The notes below the pieces were generated by a model. It was not told the DNA's origin and did no database searches. It was given only the letters and a program-made list of their open reading frames with translations. DNA of 64,000 bases from Argentina anserina (Eukaryota; Streptophyta; Magnoliopsida; Rosales; Rosaceae): contig NC_065873.1 in the NCBI RefSeq assembly GCF_933775445.1, forward strand, positions 16,368,001-16,432,000. The letters run 5' to 3'. A program made the translations under genes and the position numbers. Below, one piece after another: positions 12,801 through 23,331 of this stretch; the first letter of the stretch is position 1, and the number at the start of each line of letters is the position of its first letter.

Positions 12801-15800
12801 GTGGTGTACCTCTGTCCGTGGACTTCGTAGACGACAGTTGGGCCTCTTCCGGCAAGGATCTCTGAGAACACATTCGATAGGTGAAGCACATTAATGTCAT
12901 TTTTAGCTTCAGGACAGCCAAAAAAACTATGCCATATCCACGTATCATACGAGGCCACTGCCTCTAGGATAACCGTTGGGCGACCCTTTCGGCCCGAGTA
13001 TGCCCCTTGATAGGCGATTGGGTAGTTCTTCCACTCCCAATGCATGCAGTCGATGCTTCCAATCAAACCTAGAAAACCTCGGCGTTCGGCTTTAGCTAGT
13101 AATCGCTTGAGGTCTACCGGTGTTGGACTGCGGAGGTATCTTGGACTATAGAGATGAACCACTTGGCTGCAAAACTCCTTCATACATTCCAGGGTAGTCG
13201 ATTCCCCCATCCTTGTAATTTCAGTACACTGATCTGCGGCTGACATGTACACTAGCATTCGTAGAGCTCCGGTCATCTTTTGTTGGGGAAGTAGCCCTAG
13301 CAAACCAGTGGCGTCTTCTCTTTGATGCCAAGACATGTCGTGGTTGCAGAGGTCCGTCATGATAATGTTGAATCGGTCTCTGCTCATCCTGTACCTCCGA
13401 CGAAAGTCTTGAGCGTCGAAAATTAGACGTTCGATGAAGTAATCTTCCATGAGATTGTGTCCCCTAGATAGCCTCTGACGTGGCTTATTCGGTTTTTTAC
13501 CGCGACGTGAACCGCTTGGTCGTGTTGATTCATCATCGTGTTGTGCTTCCGCCATGACCACCTGATTCACGAATGATTGCTCTATATCGTCATCCTCTTC
13601 TTGTTGACGTTGTCTCCGCCTGAATAAATTGTGGAAGCTGAAAGGATTCATCAGAGTGATGAACAAGGAAATGTTGCTAAGTGTTTAGACTGAAGGATGA
13701 GTTATATGCTCGGATTCTTCACAATGATGTGAGTATATAATGAGTGATATTAGACGTTTTTATAGCAAATTGGTCGAAAATCTTATCAGAAATTTGGTCC
13801 AATTATTTTGCCGACAGTGACACGTGTCAATTCTCTACTAGTCGAAAATCTTATCGGAAATCTGCTCCAATTATTTTACCGACAATGACACGTGGCAGTG
13901 ACACCTGTCAATTATCTATTAGTCGAAAATCTTATCGGAAATTTTGGATAATATCGAGTCGATAATGACACATGGCACATTATTATTGGTTGTAAATATA
14001 TCTGGTAAAAAAATTTATTTATTTCACAAAAAGACAAAATTGAATTGCTCAAGCAAATTGTAAATGGGTGTGTGAAAAAATCGATTTGCTTGAACAAAAT
14101 ATGAAATCGATTTGCTTGAAGCAAAATTTGCTTCTGGCCCTACCATTTGCTTGAGCAAATGCAATTTATGGGTGTGGATGCTCTTAGAATACTAGTTCTT
14201 TCACTTCTTTGGGTGTTTTGAAACATATCTTGTTTTCTGTTCATCCTTACATGTCTTAAAAAAAAACAGTAGTCATCATTAAAAGGGGGCACCTCATGTA
14301 ACTTTCCAAAAAAAAGGAAGTTTGGGGTTCACCGGCTCAGGTCAAAACAATGACTAAAATATCAGAAATATAGTTTAAATAGCTTTTAGATAAGGATATA
14401 TATAAATAAATGTATCTTATAACCATTAGTCTACACAACGGGAATGGTTGAGGTGTTTGACTCCCTCATAAGAGATCAAATGTTCGATTGTTGCATACTA
14501 CAATTGGGCCTATTTTTACTCGCAAATTCTAAACTCACATGGGCCACGTGGCAGTCAAAGACAAGAATATCGCGAGAAATCAGAGAAAATTCCATAATTT
14601 CGGGATAGTTTTGGAAACATCGCGATATTTTCAAAATATCCCCCGAAATTATGATGGTAAGGAGGATTTATATCGAACCGTGAGAAAATGATATTTTCGA
14701 CGATTTTTGAAATATAGATTTTTCAGTCCTTGGGTCAAAATCATCAAAATCATAATAAGTAGCTGAAGAAGTAAAAGACGAAAATCATTCTAAAAAAAAA
14801 AAAAGGTGAAGTGTTCTATAACGGTGTGAAAGGGGTAGGAAAATAAGTATTAACGATATACCTTGGGGTCGGAGAAAAGTGAATCATCGACGGTCAAACT
14901 ATTTAGGCAGGGACTCCTGACTTCCAATTGCTGATCCAGCCTATTAGAAGTACATTTGCTGATCCCGGTGAAGCTTAGTAGACCTTCAAGTACCAACATT
15001 GTCAGTGCAGAGAAGTTGATCTCTTTCGCATGATGTGCTGATCCTTCCAAGTAAATAATTGCTTCCAATGACTGGCAATCGTTTATCTGTAATGACTCTA
15101 GAGATGCCAAATCTCCCACCGAACCAGATTGATCAGTTTCAATACTCCAAATAGTCGCCAATGCAGGCAGTTCACTTATTTTCAACGCTTCCAGTTTCTG
15201 AAGCGACCCCGGTGGCAGGTTACCATGAAAAAACTCCTTCAGTCTCCCTGCTCCGGTGATTTCCATCTCATTCAATACAGGGAAGATGCTTCGTGGAATG
15301 TGTTTCCCAAGTCTCATGTCGATAAGATATTCGAGCGAACCACAGTCTTCAAGGGTAAGTGACTCCAACTTTTCACAACCGTTTACACCCAACACATTGA
15401 GTGGATCCGTCAACTTGTTCATTTTTAACTCCAGAGTCTCAGTTTTGTTGAACAACGAACCGATTCCAGTATCCACAAGGGAGATTACATCAAGATCATA
15501 AACTCTCAAGTAGTTACCAGCACGTGGATGGTATCTAATGTCTTCAAACGAACCGATTCCAGTATCCACAAGGGAGATTACATCAAGATCATAAACTCTC
15601 AAGTAGTTACCAGCACGTGGATGGTATCTAATGTCTTCATCCTCATCCCATGTTATGGAGATTTTGAATGTTTCAAGATTATGAAATAGCTTACCGGTTA
15701 GCAGATGCTCAACTGGAGGTAAACACACTTCCAGAGTAGTCAAACCAGTCGAGGAAAGTAGCTCTGAAAGTACCCCAACATTCCAGTCCATACATTTGGC

Positions 15801-18501
15801 CCAGCTGTTCCACTGATCGCAGTCTGGTTCGCCGACTTCTTTATCATCATCGTCACTTAGTTCTTCAGAGGCTAGTATCTTAACCGCACATCTGTTGAGT
15901 CTCTCCCACATGTCCACTTCCTCCAATTTAGATATCCGTTCGGTTGTTGTTTTTGTCGAGCCCAGCTGCCCAATAATCAAAGCTACAGAGCAATCCCACA
16001 TGTACAATTCTTCCAGTCGAAATAACTTCGATATAACACCCGGCGAGATTACATAAAGCTCCTCACATTCCGACACATTTAACAGTCTAAGATTGGATAA
16101 ATTTTGGAATGTATTAGGCAACTTTTTGATGTTGGATCCACTTAAATCGAGTACCATGAGCGTCCGTAGCTCTCCAATCACCTCACCATCAAACTTGAGC
16201 TTGCAATTCTCTAGAACAAGTGTTTGAAGCTTTTTCAAAAGAGGGAGGGATGGGAGGCTTGAATTCCTGATTATTAAAACCTTGAGATCTTCCATTCCAT
16301 CGAATATTGTGGCTGGCAGCTCCAATTTGTTGTTGTCCCAATGATATGAATGATATCCCTCCAAGAGTAGAAGTTCGGTAGTACTCGAACTGGTTGTCAA
16401 TGTACAATAATCCTTGAGCCGGTCATCCAATTCCACTATCTGTTGGAGCGGATCATTCTTCTTCAATTTCCACACTTTGGAAGCTATATGCACTGCTACA
16501 TCACGCACGGCATCATGCATTCTAATCTCTTCATTGTCATCTCCCTCTAACAACAAAGACCGGCCCCTGAGTATGCCAACCAATGCTTTGATGTAATTTC
16601 TTCCAGCAGATATTGAATAAATGCCTTTAAACAGGCCAAATCCCATACCGGATACAATCAAATCTTCAATTCTTCGAAATATGCCACATAGCAAAAAACA
16701 TGACTTGGCTTGCTGGCTTGGAAGACAATTGTAGCTCAACTCTATTTTCCCATACACATCCTCTATCACTCTTGGTACATCTTCTGGGCAAGCTTGTTTT
16801 AGTTGTCTCAGTGCATCTTTCCAAGTTGTGATGTCTCGCCCTATTAGTGCCTTGCCATCTGTTGAAATCGCAACTGGCAATCCACCACATTCAGTCAGCA
16901 CCTGTTTTGCTATGTCACATAGCTCGGGTTCAGACTCAGTGAAACCACCTGCCATCTTGTTAAACAAATCCCAGGCCTCATCTTCTGGCAAGCCAGCAAT
17001 GAAAAAATTCCTTTTGGTTTTCATCTCTTTGAAAAGATCTAGATCTCGTGATGATACCAGAACTTTACAACTCTTTGGATTACGGGAAATTGGAATCCCT
17101 ATTTTCCACAAATCTAGTTGTGTCCAAACATTATCCAATATGATAAGTTTCCTTTTTGCACCTCCGGATAATCTTTCACGTAACATAGCTGCCCTATCAT
17201 CATCTTCTTTAAGTACCAGACCCAAATCTTTAGCAAGTTTACCTTGAATTTTGAACAAGTCAGGTTCTTCGCTGAACTCCGCAATTGCAATTTCATCAAA
17301 GAGATCTACTTCAGCTGCCTTTGCAGCAATCTCCATCACCAAGGTTGTTTTCCCGATACCCCCCATACCACATACCACATACCACAATGGGGTTGGATTC
17401 ATCATCTGTCAGTGCATCCATTACACCCCTGATGACTGAAATTCTTGATTCAAACTCAACAGGTCTTGCTATGGGAGTGGGAGGTACTAACAACTTGAAA
17501 TTGTTCCAAGTCCCCATTTCACCAAAGACATTTGATACTTGTGAAACCAACATGATCTTGCACCTCTTCTTGATATCAACATGAGAAATTCCAATTGCTT
17601 CAAAATCAAGTATTCCACAGACATCAGTCAGTATCACAAGAAACCTCTTAGAATCCGGTGCCAATAATACAGCACGTAGCCTCTTTGCCCGTTCCACCGA
17701 ACTCCCAATCTCCAATTTCATGTCCAGCATCTCTGCAATATCACCTTGTATTCGTCCGTAGTCTGGATCTTGAGACGCAACTGCCACCACCACCTCTTCA
17801 AACAGATTTCTCTGTTTCATTCTCTTGATGAACTCTTTAGTTGTTATTGTATCTATCTCTTTGAATGTTCCAGAGATTCCCATCATACCGATCTTGTCAT
17901 CTTGCAGAGCCGTCAACAGGTCCTTTGTATATGGCAGCCTGTATTCCAGACGCTCCGAGAGACTCATAGGTGCAGGTGGATTGGTACGGTTGGATGTTCC
18001 ATAGGAGGAACTAACCCCTTCAGGAGTAGAATTCTCAGGATATTGTATTACCGGATAATCCAGCTTTTGATGAGGAGCAGGACATGATACTGTCCTGAAA
18101 ACTACGTCTTCTGTAAGGAGGGCTTTTGCCTCTAGAGCCAACTTCGCCGCCTTCCTACTCAAGGAATGACGAACCTTCAGATTTGGACACCACCCGTTGG
18201 AGCTGCAGAATGTTGTTGCCTTCTCTACTCCTCCTTTTTCAAAACATTCCTCCGTTTTTTCTATGGTCTCCTTTACTCGATTCAACCAGTCGTCAACAAG
18301 GGGAGGAATAGCCTCTAAATTTCTGCCTGCTGCTTCCCTTTGTTGGTGTACCCAATCTCTTTTGGCAGTCAGAGTTGTAACCTTCACTGTGAGATCTTTT
18401 ACATTGCTCTTGTAGTAAATTAGATAACCAAACTGTCGCAAAACAGGTGCAACTGTGTACTCTGCTAATTTCCCGACTACCGTAATCACAATATCTGCCA
18501 T
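6838..18501 (-). CDS. CC-NBS-LRR disease resistance protein (At4g27220/RPS2-like class) with an extra NB-like domain; frameshifted at the P-loop
   Basis: Intracellular immune receptor of the NLR family. Exon 1 is 18501-14862 and exon 2 is 7611-6838; donor AAG|GTATAT and acceptor GCAG|GTTGTC join in phase 0 (DPK|VVFPVLSYLEITGL), giving about 1468 residues once the frameshift is ignored. In order: an N-terminal CC region (MADIVITVVGKLAEY, residues 1-150); a degenerate NB-like domain (about 200-330) without a P-loop; then a canonical NB-ARC from about 350 with GGIGKTT, kinase-2 KLIILDNVW, CKVLVSSRD, CGGLPVAI, CFLLCGIF and MHD in MHDAVRDVAV; then LRRs to the TGA at 6838. Three copies of a 7-bp unit at 17366-17386, where two would keep frame, shift the frame immediately before GGIGKTT, so the gene as written would stop soon after. 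A perfect 93-bp duplication lies in the LRR. The 7.25-kb intron holds Harbinger DNA. The family call is firm; functionality is doubtful. Confidence 0.85.
8427..9652 (+). pseudogene. Harbinger ORF1 (Myb/SANT-like DNA-binding protein), copy 1, decayed
   Basis: Encodes the accessory DNA-binding partner of Harbinger transposases. A short start (MGSHWLPSEDLQMCISF) follows a TATA-like CCTATAAATACTA at about 8318. The middle is broken by stops. The C-terminal third is readable: SPSPYASSYDDIPSATESS, ARRQKK, HTIASDQASWHAKR. Paired with the opposite-strand transposase at 9856-11199. Confidence 0.6.
9856..11199 (-). pseudogene. Harbinger DDE transposase, copy 1, nonsense-broken
   Basis: DDE superfamily nuclease of PIF/Harbinger transposons. 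It starts MNHFSFYNFF at 11199 and ends at 9856 in one frame, but carries two in-frame stops near 10960 and 10920 (between SIFD and QDFRRRYRM, and after SRD). The first catalytic block reads GSIECMHWEW, so D is replaced by E; the second block SYDTWILHNFFG and third KDVERAFDILQSRW are present. An internal in-frame deletion removes residues before CIILHNMIVEEEY relative to copy 2. Not expected to be active. Confidence 0.85.
11535..12095 (+). pseudogene. Harbinger ORF1, copy 2, 5'-truncated
   Basis: Picks up in the middle of ORF1 (VLPTTPSPYASSYHGTPSATES) directly after sequence equivalent to the subterminal end of copy 1, so it marks the duplication junction. The C-terminal part continues after a stop (11882-11884) as MKKQENDTRIMTMDLEAM to a stop at 12095. 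The homologous segment in copy 1 is 9110-9652. Confidence 0.65.
12291..13651 (-). pseudogene. Harbinger DDE transposase, copy 2, single frameshift
   Basis: Starts MNPFSFHNLFRRRQRQQ at 13651. All three catalytic blocks are intact: GSIDCMHWEW, SYDTWIWHSFFG and EAYRKDVERAFGILQSRW. One base is missing near 12644 after LQSRW, where copy 1 reads RWPIIRH; the remaining C-terminus (HSCTLHHKS, LACIILHNMIVEEEY, ETGEIL) is open in the other frame to 12291. It is much better preserved than copy 1. Confidence 0.88.
13774..13975. repeat. Subterminal tandem repeats of Harbinger copy 2
   Basis: TCGAAAATCTTATC starts at 13774, 13842 and 13923, giving units of 68 and 81 bp that each include a GACAC(G/A)TG(T/G)C motif. 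Such subterminal repeats are often transposase or ORF1 binding sites. Copy 1 holds only two shorter equivalents (11321-11440). Confidence 0.75.
14430..14530 (+). repeat. Possible tRNA-derived SINE head in NLR intron
   Basis: TGGTTGAGGTG resembles a pol III A box and TGTTCGATTG, about 40 bases on, resembles a B box. No clear 3' tail or target duplication was seen. Weak call. Confidence 0.3.
15455..15640. repeat. Perfect 93-bp direct tandem duplication in NLR LRR exon
   Basis: 15455-15547 is repeated at 15548-15640 without a mismatch apart from the last base or two at the edge. It is a multiple of three and repeats 31 residues containing YHPRAGNYLRVYDLDVISL, about one LRR-sized step plus loop. 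The identity implies a recent event. Confidence 0.92.
17366..17386. repeat. Three 7-bp tandem units causing a frameshift at the NLR P-loop
   Basis: On the minus strand TGTGGTA occurs three times in a row, immediately upstream of the codons for GGIGKTT. Two units would read VVCGMGGIGKTT in frame with the upstream CC half; three give a +1 shift (VVCGMWYGG and onward). Upstream and downstream frames are otherwise long and open. Confidence 0.9.
17505..17905 (-). other. Degenerate NB-like domain inside the NLR gene
   Basis: Residues about 200-330 align with the NB domain that follows: DDKIGMMGIS, LFEEVVVAVASQDPD, IQGDIAEML, RFLVILTDV, DFEAIGI, CKIMLVSQ match DLFDEIAIAEFSEEPD, IQGKLAKDL, KLIILDNVW, DLWKIGI, CKVLVSSRD. 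The P-loop position reads GISGTFKEID, so phosphate binding is not expected. Both domains are preceded by an ER-S/R...AL-DD linker, which points to duplication of the NB unit. Confidence 0.75.
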
Positions 18502-18564
18502 TTGTCTATACTTTTTTTTGTCTGTGTATGTTTCGAGGGAGGAAGGAAAGATGGAAGCAAGGAA

Positions 18565-18595
<31 letters not shown>

Positions 18596-20084
18596 GCTCC
18601 TCTTCAAAAAAAAAAAAAAAAGGAAGGCAGGCAGGCTGGAGGTACTTTTCTTGCCTTATTAAAAAGCAGATTCAGAGAGAGAATTTCTTTCTGAAAGAAA
18701 GGAAGGAAGGCTGGAGGTTCTTTTCTTGCCTTAATAAAAAGCAGATTCACAGAATAATTGAGCAGATGAAATGAAAATCAAGGATTAACCAGGTACTCTG
18801 GCGCTAACTTTCCAACGATTCCAATCATAATCAGCCATCTTCTACACGGAAGATCACAATAGAAATTTAAAAAATGAAGAGTACTTGAAGGAAGAACGAC
18901 TTCTTTTTTCTGGTGCGTGCTTTGGTACTCAGAGAAGTCAGAATCACAAAATATTGAAGTGATGGAAGTAATAAATACTGGGAGGGAGGGCAAAGCAGAA
19001 AGGAAGGAACAGCAAGTAAGTGAATAACCAGGGTATTTTTTTTTTCTCTCTTCTTGTATGACTAAAGGTTTACAGAACACTTGAATTGATGAAACAACAA
19101 CTAGGAACTAGGAAGCAAAGCAAAGGGTGAGAGGGTGGACAAAATGAAGGCAGTAATATCTATGTTTTTCGGATGAAGGAACAAGACTAAAGTAGGACAA
19201 CAGAAGAAAAAAATCTAACTAAGCTTCAGCAAAATATTGTAGCAAAAGAAAGAAATAGAACAGAATTTAATGGAACTCAATTGACAAGGACAACACTACG
19301 CGTACCCTTCTCTTTCGAATGGTTTGTTAATTGGTCAGAGAAGAGAATGCAGAAAATATTGAGTTCCAGAAGTAGAGAGATGACCTACGCTGATTCAACT
19401 ATTATAATTCCACATGATAATATTCTCTAATCTTCTTCACCACTCAACTAAGGCATTAAAGCAGTAAATCTTGGGCCCAGAGTGGGCGTGGTAACGCAAT
19501 ACCCACCCAACTTTAGCAGCAAAGGATATAATCCTTGTATTGTCGGTGTTACATTTCACAAGGATCTGTACAATCCTTGTATCGTCTTTCGTTTCCTTTG
19601 GCTTCGATCAAACGGTAAAAATTTATAACAAGCAGTGGCGTGAAAGTAAAGACATGCATGCAATGGATTTTGAGTTAGTTGCATACCATAATATTGAAGA
19701 TGTGGGACTCGGACTTGATATTTGAATCACTGAATGGCAGTGAATCACTAACTTTTTCTGTTTATGAGTAAGCATAGAAGTGTTCCTTCTGAAATAAATT
19801 GGTAATTGCATATGTATAGCTGTATTGGTTATTTTTTTCGGATTTATTGAAAGTTCAGAGGTGTAATGGCTTAGACATCTAAGGTGATTAATATTTTTGA
19901 GAATGAGAAAGTACCTTAAGGTCCAACAGAGGTCGAACAGCAACATTAGAACTACTTTCTGGAGCCAGACTACTCGGACGGAGACTACTGAGAGGCCACG
20001 CAGCTCCAATAAAACTACTCGCAGTGTCTCAAGTGTTTTCAGAAGTGGAGGTTATGGCAGTATTGGCATATAAAACTGTGCTCT
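18502..20084. other. NLR promoter/leader and intergenic
   Basis: Upstream of the NLR start. Contains a direct repeat of about 60 bp (GGAAGGCTGGAGGTTCTTTTC-like, near 18626 and 18708) and AT-rich sequence. A short readable stretch at about 19920-20030 on - (containing PLSSLRPSSLAPESSSN) was not matched to any family. Confidence 0.4.
18559..18597. repeat. GA-rich microsatellite in NLR 5' leader
   Basis: AG/GA dinucleotide run about 60-100 bases upstream of the NLR start codon (minus strand), followed by an A16 run at 18607-18622. It probably falls in the 5' UTR. Confidence 0.7.
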
Positions 20085-20945
20085 TGATGTCTAAAATTCT
20101 GAGGTCTTCCATTCCTTTAAAAAAAAAGTGGCTGGTGATTCCAATGAACGATATTTATCTGGGGATGAGAATAACAGAAGCCTAGCACTTTTACTGTCTG
20201 TCAGGGAAGTATAAGAGTATTTTCCCAGAAACACCATTTTTAGGCCATTCCTTCATTCTACTCTGGTTTACACAAATCTGTCTTCACCCTCATCCGAAGC
20301 CGGCTACATCATGCAACACATCATGCATTATGATGGATCTTTGTCATTTCTGTATAATAATAAACAGCAGCGCTTCTTTAGTGTTTCAATTAATGCTTCT
20401 ACACGGTCTCCTCCACCTTCCATTGATCAATCCTGGAAGATCCCAAGGCCTAGCCCATATTTAACCAAATCTCCAAACAGTATATTACTATTTTCAGAAA
20501 ATAAGCAACAGAGCAAAAAGCATGATTTCACTTCATCACCTTCTAGAAAGTTGTAACTCAATTTTATTGTTTTGTACACTCACTTTTCCATTCCAAGCAT
20601 GTCTCCTTGGGAAGGCTTTAGCAGTCGTCTAAGTGCATCTTCAAAAATGGTCTCTTTTTCTGTAGTACGTAGTGCACTCCCTGGAGTCAAATTTGCAATA
20701 GGCAAGTGATCCCAGAATTTCCGTTCTGCTATTGGATGTAGCTCACGTTGAGATTCCATTGAACCACCTGCACTCTCCCTACACCGTCTCTTTTGACACC
20801 CAGCGTCAAAATCTGACCAACGAGATGCTCAACATTACTCTTGTAGTGAGGCATATATATAACTGAAGTGGTGCCAAATTGCTTTCACCATCCATTCTTT
20901 CAATTTCTGACAAACTGCTAGGATGTTTTCCATATCTATACTCCT
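20085..20945 (-). pseudogene. Decayed CC-NBS-LRR relic
   Basis: On the minus strand the interval follows the order of the intact NLR gene with frameshifts and deletions. Near 20930 it reads MENILAVCQKLKEW and HHFSYIY; near 20840, in another frame, YKSNVEHLVGQ matches the CC-region YKSNVKDLTVK of the gene at 18501. Nucleotide matches to the RNBS-D and GLPL-spacer region appear at 20500-20640, and the start of the LRR (GAGGTCTTCCATTCC) at 20100-20150. Most of the NB domain is gone. It sits head-to-tail upstream of the NLR gene, so it is the remnant of a tandem copy. Confidence 0.65.
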
Positions 20946-20949
20946 CTTA

Positions 20950-23240
20950 TCAGTCTTATGAATTCATTTTTTCTGTCCTATTTTGGTGACTCAGGATCGC
21001 TGATGGAGGAACAAAAATATAACCACAGATTCAAAGACAATATTAAACAGATAAAGGATTTTTCTGTTTGTATGGGTGTATACATATTGAAAGATGTCAG
21101 TACTAAATTCTGTGCAGCAATACAAAAGGCAAACACAAAAATAAAAAATAAAAAATAAAAATACAAGAAAAAGAAGAAGGAAAGGATGGAAGTTGGAACC
21201 ACCAACGAACGCAACAATTGTTACTGCATACAAGGATGTAGTTGTATTTAAATAGAAAAAAGAGAGGATATAGCAACACAGTCACTGAGGAATTAAAGAA
21301 GCAAATCAGAAGAAAATCAGACAACAAACAGACAGAAACACCAAAACGCGCAAAGAAAAGAAATCAAAGTATCGAATGTAACAATGTCTCATAACACAGA
21401 TGAGAGAAACAGACAAAAATTAAAAAGCAATAAAATGGTGGACAAATGAGTTTATAAAAGTTAAAAAACATACCTATTGATTAATATTAATGGTTTCAAA
21501 TTGCAGAAGATTCATGAGAGGGATTCATGTCAACAAATCATAAGGTTGTTCGTTTCATTACTCTAAAGACTAAATGAAATCCTGACGTACATGATAGGTA
21601 TTAAAAGAAAATCGAAAACAATAGAAACATCATGAAAGGAAACATCTATATATACTCGCAGTCTCGCATACTGCCACTCTATCTCAAAGTATCATGCTTC
21701 TCTTTCATTGCATTAAAAATTCTCTGATGACAGACAGTACATGCATGTCAAGTTCATATCTAATCGACTGTTCTCCGACACCTAAAATAATTTTTGAAAT
21801 AAGAATCGATGACTTTCCATTTTATCACATTCAGCAGCATGAACATCCCTCAGCTTGTCGATCATGACTGTATCATCTTCCTAATCTCATAGACCAACTA
21901 TTTATTCCAGAATTGTTACAGACTATATCTGAAATAACTGAAATACAAATAACCCAAAAGCCTTTTTCAATCGAATTTGATTTTAAAAAAAACGAACGAG
22001 CGAAGAGCAAAAGTTGATAAACATAGGAACAGTAAATTCAATAAAAGATGGATTGAAGAGTTTAGGGAAATAAAAAGTAGAGAGGAGAACATACTTGTGG
22101 GAGCTGATGGAATCTCTCTCGTATGTCGTATCATATATAGTCGATTCCATTCATCTCCACCGCCATGGCAAACGACGAGACTGCAGATGATGATGGCAAT
22201 TACTCTCGAAGACGAAAATAGAGGAGCTACCGTACTTGGGCCTTGTTTCTTTGCTCCAGCCCCAAATTACAATTCCATTAGTGGATGAGGCCCATTCTAG
22301 GTTAGATCCTCAGTCTGTCAGTCACATCATTCATAGATACTGGGGGGGGGCACCTTACGGACTAGTTTTACGACTCAAATCCTTTATAACTCCTTGAGAA
22401 TAAGTGGTAAACTGGTAATTAAAAAATTTACTACTATTAAGAACTTTTTCCATGAGGACTAATATTAGTGATAAACTGTGTGCATGTCAACACCCACACG
22501 TTATAAAATTTTCTTTTTAATAGAAGTGATAAAACTTGATACTTGACATCGACGGCAATTGAAAATGACGCAATACGCCGCGGGGTTACAAATGATAATA
22601 TCATTTATCAAACAATCAAATCGTAGATTAACGTGTTTGTTTTGCTTTTTGATTGCCTAAAATCACATCGGCAGCAAAAATGTTATGTCACCACTCGTAC
22701 TCTCGTAGTATGTATTACTATCTTGTTTTTATCTCATCTTGTTCACGTTTATCAGCTGATGTATCAAATAGCTAACAATGAGATGTAGTTCATTTTAATA
22801 ACGAATAGATCGCTTAACAGCGTTTAACCCGTGCGCTGATTTGTTGAGGGATCTTGGCATGTGCATGTTTGCATTCCTCGTGTGCCCTTGATCGACGTAG
22901 TTACTGAAAACATGTACAAGTCTGTTGGTAAATTTTCCAGAATGTTTCATTAATTGGATGTCACTCAGCTCTCAAGTCTCAATCTCTACATATTGAAGGG
23001 AGAAGCCATATTGGCCTAGATCTCTATTGAAGATGACAAAAAATATACAGAAGGCAATGACGCATACCAGGCCACAGTCACCACAACAATAGCTTCAGTG
23101 GCTGAAAGGAAGAGAAAATGAATCGCGCGACCTAGATAAACCAAGTCTAGTACGTACGTTCTGACGCACGCCTGATAGAGTACGTCATCCATGTGCTTCT
23201 ACCAGTCAAGTATGCATTCGATAAATAACTGGCACTGTAT
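20950..23240. other. Intergenic between NLR relic and UGT gene
   Basis: AT-rich, mostly unassigned. 22080-22290 is locally less AT-rich and might be an old leader exon, but no family is recognisable. A G9 run lies near 22341. No convincing gene. Confidence 0.35.
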
Positions 23241-23249
23241 ACACTATAC

Positions 23250-23262
23250 CTATATATATAGA
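23250..23262 (+). promoter_or_regulatory. TATA box candidate of the UGT gene
   Basis: CTATATATATAG lies about 80 bases upstream of the ATG at 23332, a usual plant spacing, followed by a purine-rich leader. Confidence 0.5.
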
Positions 23263-23331
23263 GAGAGCTTCTGAGCTAATACTCTCATCATCAAACTATA
23301 CCAAGGCAACAGAGAGAAGAAAAAAAAGAAG

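Larger units (their letters stand above)
7840..14183. mobile_element. Composite PIF/Harbinger transposon (two head-to-tail copies) in NLR intron
   Basis: The outer ends are inverted: GAGCATCCGCACC at 7840 and the complement of GAGCATCCACACC ending at 14183. The flanking triplets are GTA (left) and TTA (right), close to the Harbinger TWA target but not identical. Inside are two ORF1 (Myb/SANT-like) remnants on + and two DDE transposase genes on -. Copy 1 lacks a right end and copy 2 lacks a left end and the start of ORF1; the copies meet near 11535. The whole fits within the 7.25-kb NLR intron. Confidence 0.75.

Noticed and set aside
21977..22288. ORF of 103 codons near the NLR relic
   Set aside because: Low-complexity, no motif, and no leader or splice signals that fit a gene.
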